46,404 bases of DNA from Chloroflexota bacterium (GTDB lineage Bacteria; Chloroflexota; Dormibacteria; Dormibacterales; Dormibacteraceae): contig VBEF01000055.1 in assembly GCA_005881275.1 (NCBI GenBank), positions 1 to 46,404 on the forward strand, given 5' to 3'. Position numbers and translations under genes: made by a program. This document shows, one piece after another, positions 1 through 7,838 of the stretch. The first letter of the stretch is position 1. Every line of letters starts with the position of its first letter. The notes under the pieces are model-generated. The model searched no databases and was not told the DNA's origin. It was given only the letters and a program-made list of their open reading frames with translations.

Positions 1-1
1 C

Positions 2-415
2 CTTGCCGTCGGTCTGGTCGAATTCGCTTACTTCGAACGACCGGGCGAAGGCAGCGGCGTCAAGGCCCACATCGTCGGGGTCTATCAGTTCGACCCCGAC
101 ACCAAGCAACCGGTCGGTCCGGACCGCTCCGAATTTCACCGCACCGAGGAGTTCGCGGCGGTCGTCGACTGGAGCTCGATTCCGTCGAACATGATCGTTG
201 ACGCGCGCTGGTACAACTCCTTCGGCTCGATCGAAGGCCAGGTCGGCCCGGCGGCGCCAACAGAGCTTGCGGACAAATCAGTGATTCCAGTGGAGGTGCC
301 CTCGGGCCTGCATTACGTGTTGCCCGGCCGCTACACGTTCGTCGTCGAGCGGCTGGAGGACGGCGTACCGGTCGAGGTGCTGGGACGCCGCTTTGTCGTG
401 GTCGAACGGTCGTGA
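2..415 (+). CDS. Hypothetical protein, 3' end only
   Basis: An open frame enters from the left edge and ends at TGA 413-415, giving about 137 visible residues. The visible part looks like a soluble beta-rich or extracytoplasmic domain: it has alternating Val/Phe/Tyr strands and no membrane segment or recognised catalytic motif. I do not recognise the family. Its stop overlaps the GTG start of the next gene in the four-base pattern GTGA, so the two are probably translated together as one operon. The start and any signal peptide lie outside the window. Confidence 0.6.
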   Translation, partial: LAVGLVEFAYFERPGEGSGVKAHIVGVYQFDPDTKQPVGPDRSEFHRTEEFAAVVDWSSIPSNMIVDARWYNSFGSIEGQVGPAAPTELADKSVIPVEVPSGLHYVLPGRYTFVVERLEDGVPVEVLGRRFVVVERS

Positions 416-1791
416 TCACCTCAACGACACCGCCGGCGGCCGACCCCCAATCGAGGCTCCGGCCGGCGCGATACGGCATCGCGCTCGCCCTCGCCGCGCT
501 GGTCATCGTGGCCCTGATCGTCAGCTCGATCCTCAACTACGTCTTCCTCGACACGATTCCAGGTCGCACGTCTCTCTACGGCCTGCTCGCTGTGGCGCTG
601 ATCACACTCGGCACCTTCATCCTGGTGCGCACCTTCAATCGCGACCGCGCGATGCGCCGCAAGCACCTGATCCGGGCCGGCGTGCTGATCGGACTCGGCG
701 TCCTGCTCTGGCTGCTGGTGATCGACGTCTTTCTGTTCACCCAGTCGGCCGGTCCCGGCGTGGCTGCGATCTGCGCGCTGGCCTGCCTGCCAACGACTGC
801 GTTCGGACTGTTCGTGGTCCGGCGCATGGACCGCAATCACAAAGAGCCCTGGCGGCTCGTGCTCGTCGCGGCCGCGTGGGGCGCCATCGTGGCGACCAGC
901 CTTGTCGTCTGGGGCGAGACGATCTGGGAGCAGTCGGCGCAGCACGCGCTTGTGCCTGGCCCCGGGCTCGACACCTCGCTCGCGTTTATGGCAGGCATCC
1001 TCGAAGAGCTGGCCAAGGGACTGGCGGTCCTGATGCTCTTCCTGATCATGCGCAACGAGTTCGACGACGTCGTGGACGGAATCGTCTACGGGGCGGCGGT
1101 CGGGCTCGGCTTCAACTTCCTGGAATCGATCAGCTACATGACGAACCTGTACTCGGTGTTTTCGGCAGAGGGAGCCGGCTGGGTCGCCGCCGGCATCCAG
1201 TGGTATGGGCGGCAAGTGCTCGGCCTGTTCTTCGGCCACGCGACGTACACCGCCTTCATCGGAGCGGGGGTCGGCATCGCGCGCCAGCTGCCGAGCGTGC
1301 GCCAGAAGGTGATGGCGATCGTGGCCGGCTTCATCATCGCGATCGCTGGGCACTTCGCCTGGGACGCGTGGGCGACCATCTTCCCGATCCAGAACACGCT
1401 GTTCGGCCTGGTCGAGATTCACCTGCGCACGCTGATCATGACCGGGCCGTTCACGGCCGGCGTGATCGCACTTTTGATCTTTGGCATCCGCTACGAAGGG
1501 CAGAACCTACTCGACCAGATGCGCAAGGAGGCGGCGACCGCTTCGGGCGCGATTCTGCCCGACGAGGTGCCAATTCTCGCCAGCCCATGGCAGCGCTTGA
1601 GGCAGCGGCTGCAGGCCTTGAGCCGCCAGGGCTTGCCGGGGTATTTTCGAGTTTCGCGCCTGCAAACCGCACAGCTCGACCTGGCGATGGAGCGCTGGCA
1701 CCGCGAGCGCAAAGAGATCGACACGCCGCTCGAGGCGGAGCAGCAGCTGCGCGACCGGGTCATGCAGCTGCGGCACTGGATCGCCGCCTAA
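412..1791 (+). CDS. PrsW-family intramembrane metalloprotease
   Basis: A 459-residue membrane protein with about eight to ten hydrophobic segments. It carries the signature of the PrsW/CPBP-like protease family: an EE pair at residues 198-199 in GILEELAKGL, His276 in FFGHATYTAF and His314 in AIAGHFAWDAW. These are the expected metal-binding and catalytic residues inside the membrane. Family members cleave membrane-bound substrates such as anti-sigma factors (PrsW and RsiW in Bacillus); no anti-sigma gene is visible next to this one, so the substrate is unknown. The C-terminal ~100 residues are polar and alpha-helical, with heptad-like Leu/Arg patterns, and are probably cytoplasmic. The GTG start overlaps the previous stop, which suggests coupled translation. 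Confidence 0.85.
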   Translation: MITSTTPPAADPQSRLRPARYGIALALAALVIVALIVSSILNYVFLDTIPGRTSLYGLLAVALITLGTFILVRTFNRDRAMRRKHLIRAGVLIGLGVLLWLLVIDVFLFTQSAGPGVAAICALACLPTTAFGLFVVRRMDRNHKEPWRLVLVAAAWGAIVATSLVVWGETIWEQSAQHALVPGPGLDTSLAFMAGILEELAKGLAVLMLFLIMRNEFDDVVDGIVYGAAVGLGFNFLESISYMTNLYSVFSAEGAGWVAAGIQWYGRQVLGLFFGHATYTAFIGAGVGIARQLPSVRQKVMAIVAGFIIAIAGHFAWDAWATIFPIQNTLFGLVEIHLRTLIMTGPFTAGVIALLIFGIRYEGQNLLDQMRKEAATASGAILPDEVPILASPWQRLRQRLQALSRQGLPGYFRVSRLQTAQLDLAMERWHRERKEIDTPLEAEQQLRDRVMQLRHWIAA

Positions 1792-1798
1792 CCCCGGC

Positions 1799-2335
1799 TC
1801 AGGCGGGCAGGCGGCCGCCCAAGAGACGGGCCAGGCCCAGCGTCAACAGCGCGGCGGCTGTGCCCCACGTGATCGCGGACACGACCGGATCGTCGAAATC
1901 GGTCCCGCTCAGCGCTGCGTGGAGAAAGACCAGCGCGAAAGCCGCATATGCGAGTCGATGCACCCACAGCCACAGCTCTTTTCTCATGCGCCGCTTCAGA
2001 TATGCGGTCACCGTCACGACCGCCAACACATCGACCGACAACGCCCCAACGCCGATCGCCAGCGTGCCGTAGGTCGAGTGGAACGGCACCACCAGGTCGA
2101 GCAGCCCGATGCGCGCTGTGGCGTCCATCAGAAGGGATACGAGATGGATCGCGGCCAGCGGGATCCACAACACGGTCGTGTACTCGTGCACGGAACGGAC
2201 CACTCGGTTGTTGCCCAGCCAGTCGAACACCGCGGTGCGCAGAGCGATACCCGTCACCAGAGCGACGGCTAGCGCGGCGTACGAGCCAAGCCCCGCAACG
2301 CGGGCCAGAACCCAGAGGAACTGATCAGTCGTCAT
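1799..2335 (-). CDS. Ferric-reductase-like transmembrane protein
   Basis: A 178-residue integral membrane protein with about five or six hydrophobic helices and His residues spaced as in the ferric reductase-like heme domain (HEYTT, IHLVSLL, HSTYG, HRLAYAAF, LHAAL). These proteins hold b-type heme and carry electrons across the membrane. I chose ATG 2335 because it gives the natural N-terminus just before the first helix; the longer reading frame upstream is low-complexity read-through of apbE. It overlaps the upstream apbE-like gene by 11 bp and is the last gene of a minus-strand operon. It has no NAD- or FAD-binding reductase domain, so it would need partners such as the neighbouring flavin system. 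Confidence 0.8.
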   Translation of the reverse strand: MTTDQFLWVLARVAGLGSYAALAVALVTGIALRTAVFDWLGNNRVVRSVHEYTTVLWIPLAAIHLVSLLMDATARIGLLDLVVPFHSTYGTLAIGVGALSVDVLAVVTVTAYLKRRMRKELWLWVHRLAYAAFALVFLHAALSGTDFDDPVVSAITWGTAAALLTLGLARLLGGRLPA

Positions 2336-2999
2336 CAGGCCCCGCCAGCCACCATGCCATCGCGTGCGCCGCGCAGTACGCGGGCGCGAAGTCCGGACCG
2401 AGGAGCAGCGCGGTCTTGGCCACGACCTCCGCCTCGACGACCGGCCATCCGTCCCCGGCGGGACCAGGTCCGACCGCGCGCAGGTCGCCCCCAAGATTGG
2501 CGATGGCGTTGGGTCCGAGCATCTCGCACAACCGGTCGGCCATCCAGCCCTTGGCGATCCCACCGAGGTCGATGCCGCAGCCGGCGTGGACGCACGCCAC
2601 GCCGGCTCTCACCTCGAGGACTTCGCGCAAGGGGGGCAGAGGACGGGCGCCATCGAGCAGCGCAACCGTTGGGCCTTCAGCGAACGGACGGGTGTAGCCG
2701 ACGGCGAGCATCGATGGAAGCACGGCGGCATTCACAAGACCCGCGCTCATCTCGTGCGCATGCAGAGCGGCACGAAGGATGACCTCCATCTCGTCGCTGA
2801 TTCCCGTCCACTGGCCGGCGTTGCGATTGAGCCGCGAAAGCTCGCTGTCCGTTGAAAACCGGGTCAGACGAGCGCCAAGGCGCCGGACCCAGAACTCGCC
2901 CTCGAGCAAACGCGTGCGTGATTGACCACCCGCGAACAGGCTGCAGCTGGTGCCAAGTGCTTCGAAGTGATGTGACGCGACTGGGCCATCAGGACGCAT
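2325..2999 (-). CDS. apbE: ApbE-like FAD:protein FMN transferase
   Basis: A 224-residue protein of the ApbE family, which attaches FMN through a phosphoester bond to Thr/Ser of target proteins outside the cytoplasm. Visible family motifs are the SELSRLN segment near residue 55, CGIDLGGIAKGWMADRL near 145 and AIANLGGDLRAVGP near 165, which bind flavin and divalent metal. It is shorter than the roughly 300-350 residues of proteobacterial ApbE and has no clear signal peptide, as in the compact actinobacterial form. It overlaps the small anchored protein upstream (start 2999, previous stop 2989) and the heme membrane protein downstream. No obvious flavinylation acceptor domain is encoded in the operon. 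Confidence 0.85.
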   Translation of the reverse strand: MRPDGPVASHHFEALGTSCSLFAGGQSRTRLLEGEFWVRRLGARLTRFSTDSELSRLNRNAGQWTGISDEMEVILRAALHAHEMSAGLVNAAVLPSMLAVGYTRPFAEGPTVALLDGARPLPPLREVLEVRAGVACVHAGCGIDLGGIAKGWMADRLCEMLGPNAIANLGGDLRAVGPGPAGDGWPVVEAEVVAKTALLLGPDFAPAYCAAHAMAWWLAGPDDD

Positions 3000-3213
3000 A
3001 GGTCGATGTCATCGGCTCCACATCGGTTGCTTGAACAGAAGGGCCGACGTTGAGCGTGCCGCCCAGCGCGGCCGCGGTGGAGCCGGCGTTCACAACCGGC
3101 GGCTGCAGCGGCGCCGCGGGATTCTTGAGGTGAGAGGTCACGAACAGAGCGGACGCGACAGTCGCGCCGATCGTCAGGAAGGTGGCCGCCGCCTTGAGGA
3201 GCACGGTCCTCAT
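2989..3213 (-). CDS. Small membrane-anchored protein of the ApbE operon
   Basis: A 74-residue protein with one N-terminal hydrophobic segment (about residues 7-26) followed by a polar Pro/Ala/Gly tail that would lie outside the membrane. Its start sits one base after the DUF1501 stop and its end overlaps the apbE-like start, so it is firmly within the operon. Genes in this position next to ApbE often encode a secreted FMN-binding protein. The N-terminus fits that plan, but I cannot find the SGAT-type acceptor motif, so this may be a shortened remnant or an unrelated linker protein. No family assigned. Confidence 0.6.
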   Translation of the reverse strand: MRTVLLKAAATFLTIGATVASALFVTSHLKNPAAPLQPPVVNAGSTAAALGGTLNVGPSVQATDVEPMTSTYAS

Positions 3214-3214
3214 C

Positions 3215-4510
3215 TCAGACGACGACCGGAGCCTTCAAGAATGGAATGCGGTCGAAGGACGAACCGAGGATCTTCGGCGCGTCCGCGCCGAGGTGTCCGC
3301 TGAGGATCTCCTGGTACACCGATCGGAAGTCAACCGAGTACTTGAGATTGCCCGTGTTGTCGAGGCTGGTGAGGCTCGGCTCCGCGCCGTACAGACCGCC
3401 GTTCACCGGGTCTCCTATGAGGAGCAGCGGCGCTGCCGCGCCGTGGTCCGTGCCGCCGCTCGCGTTTTCTTTGGGCCGCCGTCCGAACTCCGACCATGTG
3501 GCGATGAGGACCTTGTCCGCCATGTTGTGCGCGGCCAGGTCCTTGTAGAAGGCGGAGACGGCTGAGTCGAGGTAGCCCATGAGATCGTCATGCCGGTTGA
3601 GCTCGGTGTAGTGCGTGTCGAAGCCGCCCAGCGTGACGTGCAGGAGCTTGACGCCCGTACCGGTGACGATAAGCTCGGCCGCAAGCTGCAGCGCCGCGGC
3701 GAGCTGGTTCTTTGACGAGTAGACGAGCTTGACCTGGTCGGTGTAGTCAGCCATGGGGTGATAGGTCGAGGCCGATGTGCGCAGTGTCGCCATCGTCTCG
3801 GTCGCCGTTGCGATGGCGGTGTCGAACAGCGCGCCATAGATGCCGGGCGTTCCTTTGTAGAGAGCACCAACCGCCGCTTCGACCTCGGTGCCACCGGTGA
3901 AGCCGAACGTCTTCTGGTTCTGGATAACCGTCAGAGTCGCCTGCAGGTCGCGCAGCGCTCCCGGCGCGTCGGTCGCTCCGCAGGCGCAGCCGGTCAGCGG
4001 ATGTCCGTTGGAGTCGTAGTTGGTGGCCAGCGTCCGACCGAGCCATCCATCCACCTGGCGTCGCGAGGGATCGCCCGTCTCCCAAATCCTGATCGATTCG
4101 AAGTGAGAGAAGGTTGGATTCGAATAGCCGACGCCCTGCACGATGGCGACCTTTCCCTTGTCCCAAAGTCCCTTGATGCCGCCCAGGTTGTGATTCAGGC
4201 CGTACTGCGAGTTGAGGGGAAGCGCCTGGGAGACCATCGGCCCCGCGAGCTTCGGCCGCAGGTCGTGCAGCGAAGGATCAGCGAGCGGGACGAGAGTCCG
4301 CAGGCCGTCGTTGCCGCCGGCGAGCTGGATCATGACCAGGATGTTTTCGTTTGTCATTCCTTCTTTCTTGGCGGCGTAGACGGCGCGCGCGAACGCATCG
4401 GGCACCGCCGCATATCCCGCGGCGAGGCCTGACGCGCCGGCGCCGAAGACGAGACCCGCTTTGAGAAAGTCGCGGCGCTTGAGCTGGTTGATCCCGGCTT
4501 CTTTGTTCAT
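3215..4510 (-). CDS. DUF1501 protein, Tat-exported
   Basis: A 431-residue protein of the DUF1501 family, an alkaline-phosphatase/sulfatase-like fold of unknown activity. It begins with a twin-arginine signal (KRRDFLKAG) followed by a hydrophobic stretch, so it is probably exported folded. Family blocks visible include NILVMIQLAGGNDGLRTL, TLGGFDTHYTEL and ATWSEFGRRPKEN with GGTDHGAA, which resemble metal-binding positions. I chose ATG 4510 because it places the Tat signal at the N-terminus; the longer frame to 4564 adds residues that overlap DUF1800. It lies 11 bp downstream of the DUF1800 gene, its usual partner across many phyla. Confidence 0.88.
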   Translation of the reverse strand: MNKEAGINQLKRRDFLKAGLVFGAGASGLAAGYAAVPDAFARAVYAAKKEGMTNENILVMIQLAGGNDGLRTLVPLADPSLHDLRPKLAGPMVSQALPLNSQYGLNHNLGGIKGLWDKGKVAIVQGVGYSNPTFSHFESIRIWETGDPSRRQVDGWLGRTLATNYDSNGHPLTGCACGATDAPGALRDLQATLTVIQNQKTFGFTGGTEVEAAVGALYKGTPGIYGALFDTAIATATETMATLRTSASTYHPMADYTDQVKLVYSSKNQLAAALQLAAELIVTGTGVKLLHVTLGGFDTHYTELNRHDDLMGYLDSAVSAFYKDLAAHNMADKVLIATWSEFGRRPKENASGGTDHGAAAPLLLIGDPVNGGLYGAEPSLTSLDNTGNLKYSVDFRSVYQEILSGHLGADAPKILGSSFDRIPFLKAPVVV

Positions 4511-4521
4511 GCTTCGTGCAC

Positions 4522-6003
4522 CTACTTGAGCTGAAATTCCGGCGAGGCCAGCGCGATGAACCATCGCGCGCGATCATCGGCGGCCTGGTTGAGCAGGCTT
4601 GCGGTCTGCGGGCTGAGTACGCCGTCGAGATGTCGGTGGATTGCGTCGGACGCAGGCGGCAGCGAACTTTTCACCTGACCCAGAGCCGCGGTGACGAAGT
4701 TGACCCGTTCGACCACCGTGTTGGACGAGATCCATGCCTCGTTGTTCGGCCAGCCGTTCACATCGGGCGGGTCAAAAAGGGTCTGCCCCATGCCGGATCC
4801 GTGACCGGCGACCAGCTTCGAGAACGAGGACACGCCAAGCGCGCGACCCGCGTGAACCATGAACTCGGTCGGCGACTTCACGAGACTTCGATAGCTCTGG
4901 TCCGCCACGAACTCAGGGCCGGTGAAGATCGCCCGCATCAGAGTCTTCATGTCGTATTTGCTGCGGCGAAACGTGTCGCCGAGGTTCTTGACGTAGGCGG
5001 GGCTCGGTCGCGCGGTCACGAAGCTCTGCGCGACCTTGTTGGCGATGAGCGGCGCTGTGGTGGGCTGGGCCAGGATTCGGTCGATCACGCCCTGGGTGTC
5101 GAGCTGGCCAGTTTTGCCGAGGAAGGTGACGCTTCCTTTGTATGCGCGTCGCGGGTTGAAGACGCCTGACTTCTGGCCCGAATAGACGGGGAGCTTTCGC
5201 GTCACATTGTTCTTGGCGTCGACCACGACCGTGGCCGTCGCGTCGGGCTGCGGCACCTGCCATCCCGCGAGCGCCTTGGCACCCTCGCGCACATCCGACT
5301 CGGTGTAGTTGCCCGCACCCATCGTGAAGAGCTCCATCAACTCCCGCGAATAGTTTTCGTTGGGGCTCTGGCCGGTCGACGTCGCCAGGTCGAGGTAGCG
5401 AAGCATCGCCGGGTCGACCGTGACCTGGAGGAGCATCGAGCGAAGGTCGGTCATCGCCATGCGCCGCCAGGTGAGGTTCTGCCAGTACATGAATGTGTCG
5501 TCGGCCGCCTTGCGGTAGTCGCTTGTGAAGTGGCCGTGCCAGAAGAGCGTCATGCGCTCGGCGAAAGGGGTCGACGTGCTGAACATGTGGTCGATCCACC
5601 ACTGCTGGAGCTGGGCGATCGGGAAACGACCGCCCGGAGCGTTTGCGGCCGCGAGGGTCGGCGGTTCAGCCGGCGCCGTTTCGATCAGCCGATCGATGGT
5701 CTTGTTGAATCCGTCGGACAGCGCGGCGTCGAGCTGGGCAGGTGTGTGGCCGAAGCTCGTTCGCCGCAGCAGATGCATCACGCGCGCCGACTCGGTTTTA
5801 AGGGGCGAGATCCAGTCCGTCGTCGTGCCCGTGCGAGGCGCGGCGATGTGCTGCATCGACCCGCCCAGGAGGCGAACCACCCCCACACCGACGCCGGTGG
5901 CGACCGCGGCGCCGAGCGCCTGCCGCCGGGTGATGCCACGAGTCTTTGCCGCGGCGCTGTCGGCCTGGTCGTGAGTTGGTGCGAGGCTCACGAGCTCATT
6001 CAA
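4522..6003 (-). CDS. DUF1800 protein, Tat-exported
   Basis: A 493-residue protein of the DUF1800 family, nearly always paired with DUF1501. It has a Tat-like signal (ITRRQALGAA) and then the family start (RVMHLLRRTSFGHTPAQLDAAL). Other recognisable blocks are ERMTLFWHGHFTS and NENYSRELMELFTMG, typical of this alpha-helical family. Function is unknown; some DUF1501/DUF1800 pairs are linked to surface or polysaccharide phenotypes. The track start is TTG at 6003; GTG at 5991 is an alternative and both leave the signal intact. It is the first gene of a five-gene minus-strand operon ending at 1799. Confidence 0.88.
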   Translation of the reverse strand: MNELVSLAPTHDQADSAAAKTRGITRRQALGAAVATGVGVGVVRLLGGSMQHIAAPRTGTTTDWISPLKTESARVMHLLRRTSFGHTPAQLDAALSDGFNKTIDRLIETAPAEPPTLAAANAPGGRFPIAQLQQWWIDHMFSTSTPFAERMTLFWHGHFTSDYRKAADDTFMYWQNLTWRRMAMTDLRSMLLQVTVDPAMLRYLDLATSTGQSPNENYSRELMELFTMGAGNYTESDVREGAKALAGWQVPQPDATATVVVDAKNNVTRKLPVYSGQKSGVFNPRRAYKGSVTFLGKTGQLDTQGVIDRILAQPTTAPLIANKVAQSFVTARPSPAYVKNLGDTFRRSKYDMKTLMRAIFTGPEFVADQSYRSLVKSPTEFMVHAGRALGVSSFSKLVAGHGSGMGQTLFDPPDVNGWPNNEAWISSNTVVERVNFVTAALGQVKSSLPPASDAIHRHLDGVLSPQTASLLNQAADDRARWFIALASPEFQLK

Positions 6004-6063
6004 GCCCGCCAGGCGGCCGTTGACATTAGGTGGATGTGAAAAATTCGTAAGCGCCGTAAGGCG

Positions 6064-6567
6064 TCAGCAGGCCGAGCGGACTCCGGTCAAGCAGGCGTAG
6101 GAGTCGATGGCCAGGTGGGCCACGAAGGCACCTCCGATCAGCAGCGCGGCGAGGACGACCACAAGGTGGAGCGGGGCGAACTCGAGCGCCAGCAGGCCTT
6201 CGAGAGATCGCGCGTCCCGCCGCAGCCCGACCCGCGTGATCCTCCAGAGGTTCATCGCGATCGCGACAGGGATGCCGATGAAGAGGCTGATGGCCGCGGC
6301 GATGATCGCGGTCGGAGAGGAGGCAAGCAATTCGTACGGCGCTGTCAGGCCGAGGGCGCGCAGCAGGCCTGCGGCGAGCAGGGCGATGAACGGCGCGAGG
6401 AGGAGCAGGCCGATGATGGCGGCCCAGGTGCGCTCGGGGCGTTGCGTTCTGGCCCATCCGTCGGGAAGCTCGCCGAGGGTGATCGTCAGGGTGAACCGAG
6501 GCGGGCGGCGTTCCAGGTGCGCGCTGATCGAGATCCACTCACCTATGTGTTGCTTGATCCAGCTCAC
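6064..6567 (-). CDS. Hypothetical four-helix membrane protein
   Basis: A 167-residue protein with a polar N-terminal ~45 residues and then about four hydrophobic segments (roughly residues 50-70, 82-107, 128-150 and a short last one). The start is GTG 6567. I do not recognise the family; the layout suggests a small integral membrane protein of unknown role. It lies 60 bp upstream of the DUF1800 start in the same direction, so it could share that transcript. A palindromic repeat (6612-6667) sits just before its start. Confidence 0.6.
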   Translation of the reverse strand: MSWIKQHIGEWISISAHLERRPPRFTLTITLGELPDGWARTQRPERTWAAIIGLLLLAPFIALLAAGLLRALGLTAPYELLASSPTAIIAAAISLFIGIPVAIAMNLWRITRVGLRRDARSLEGLLALEFAPLHLVVVLAALLIGGAFVAHLAIDSYACLTGVRSAC

Positions 6568-6611
6568 GGCCGATCCCCTATCGCGAGCTTACGTGAGAGG
6601 CGTCAACAGCT

Positions 6612-6667
6612 TCGGCCCCTCCGGCGCCTTTTCGGCGCCACCTCCCCACTACATAGGGAGGAGTTTG
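6612..6667. repeat. Double-hairpin palindromic repeat, copy 1
   Basis: About 56 bp made of CGGCCCCTCC, then a GGCGCC/GGCGCC hairpin, then CACCTCCC and a second imperfect hairpin around CTCCCCAC...AGGGAGGAG. The same two-hairpin unit recurs at 34084-34220, 34604-34757, 38889-38943 and, in shortened form, at 44235-44265. It lies in the divergent gap between the four-helix protein and the Mop regulator. Confidence 0.8.
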
Positions 6668-6706
6668 TCTTAACATTAGCTGGCTGCTGCTAGCATTTTC
6701 GGCACA

Positions 6707-7102
6707 ATGCCTGGCTATCGGCTCGGGGAGGCGGCAAAGATGCTCGGGGTCAGCGTCGATACCGTGCGCCGCATGGTCGACGACGGCCGGCTCGTCGCGG
6801 TGCGCACGCCAGGGGGACAGCGCCTCATCGAAGGCGAGTCGCTGGCGGCGGTTGCCAGGCCAAGGCGAGCGACCAAGCGCGATGAGCCCGTCAAGCAATC
6901 CGCGCGCAATCGGTTCCCTGGCATCGTCACGCGCGTGATCAAGGACCGGGTCGCGGCGCAGGTCGAGATCCAGGCCGGCCCGCATCGCCTCGTCTCGCTG
7001 CTGACGCGTGAGGCGGTCGACGAGCTCGACCTCAAACCCGGCATGCCCGCAATCGCCATCGTCAAGGCGACCAACGTGCAGGTTGAGCTGCCGCGTGATT
7101 AG
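6707..7102 (+). CDS. HTH plus Mop (TOBE) domain molybdate-responsive regulator
   Basis: A 131-residue two-domain protein. Residues 3-50 are an excisionase/MerR-type helix-turn-helix (YRLGEAAKMLGVSVDTVRRMVDDGRL, then TPGGQRLI). Residues 65-130 are a Mop/TOBE domain (NRFPGIVTRVIKDRVAAQVEIQAG ... VDELDLKPGMPAIAIVKATNVQVEL) that binds molybdate or tungstate. Unlike ModE it has one Mop copy and a different DNA-binding domain. It overlaps the start of modA by 8 bp, so it is the first gene of the molybdate operon and probably senses intracellular molybdate to control it. A possible -10 (TAGCAT, 6691-6696) precedes the ATG. Confidence 0.88.
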   Translation: MPGYRLGEAAKMLGVSVDTVRRMVDDGRLVAVRTPGGQRLIEGESLAAVARPRRATKRDEPVKQSARNRFPGIVTRVIKDRVAAQVEIQAGPHRLVSLLTREAVDELDLKPGMPAIAIVKATNVQVELPRD

Positions 7103-7838
7103 GCGCGTGCTCGCCCTCGGAGCATTCGTATTCGTGACCTCATGCGGGGGTTCGGGCGACGGGCCGGCTCCCGCATCGTTGACGGTGTTCGCCGCTGCGT
7201 CGCTGCAGCCCGCTTTCGAAAAGATAGGCAAGGACCTGCAATCGAAAGACAGCCTCCACGTGACGTACAACTACGCGGGAACCCAGACTCTGACCAGTCA
7301 GCTCACGCAGGGCGCGCAGGGCGACGTCTTCGCCTCCGCCGACACAGCCCACATGACCACGGTGGTTGAGGCCGGTTTGATCGAAGGCACCCCAAAGGTC
7401 TTCGCCCACAATCGCCTCGAGATCGCCGTCGCCAAAGGCAACCCGAAGGGAATTCACAGCCTCGCGGACCTTGCGCGCAGTGGTCTGGTCGTGGTCCTCG
7501 CCGATCCTTCGGTCCCGGCGGGTAAGTACGCCCAGCAGGCTCTGGCCAAAGCTGGAGTCAGCGTCCGGCCCGCGAGCCTCGAGCTTCAGGTCACGGCCGT
7601 ATTGACGAAAGTGTCACTGGGCGAGGCGGACGCGGGAATCGTCTACGTCAGCGACGTGAGGACCAGCGGCAAGGTCGATGGGGTCGCGATCCCGGACCCG
7701 TACAACGTCGTGGCGGACTATCCGATCGCGATCCTGAAGCACGCTCAGGATTCGAACGCGGCATTCGCTTTCGAGGCGCTGGTCCTCTCACCCACCGGTC
7801 AATCCATCCTCGTCGCGGAGGGGTTCGAAGGAGCTTGA
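7095..7838 (+). CDS. modA: Molybdate ABC transporter substrate-binding protein ModA
   Basis: A 247-residue periplasmic-type binding protein. From GTG 7095 it has a short hydrophobic signal ending in a lipobox-like TSC at Cys17, so it is probably a lipoprotein. The ModA signature is clear: LTVFAAASLQPAFEKIG, then YAGTQTLTSQLTQGAQGDVFASAD, then ADPSVPAGKYAQQAL and GEADAGIVYVSDV. It captures molybdate or tungstate outside the cell and hands it to ModB. It overlaps the regulator upstream and ModB downstream; GTG 7107 is an alternative start. It belongs to a four-gene operon, regulator-modA-modB-modC. Confidence 0.93.
   Translation: MIRRVLALGAFVFVTSCGGSGDGPAPASLTVFAAASLQPAFEKIGKDLQSKDSLHVTYNYAGTQTLTSQLTQGAQGDVFASADTAHMTTVVEAGLIEGTPKVFAHNRLEIAVAKGNPKGIHSLADLARSGLVVVLADPSVPAGKYAQQALAKAGVSVRPASLELQVTAVLTKVSLGEADAGIVYVSDVRTSGKVDGVAIPDPYNVVADYPIAILKHAQDSNAAFAFEALVLSPTGQSILVAEGFEGA

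Noticed and set aside
393-2072. Plus-strand open frame of 559 codons overlapping the PrsW gene
   Set aside because: It is out of frame with the PrsW motifs and its Arg/Pro-rich sequence looks like a shadow frame.
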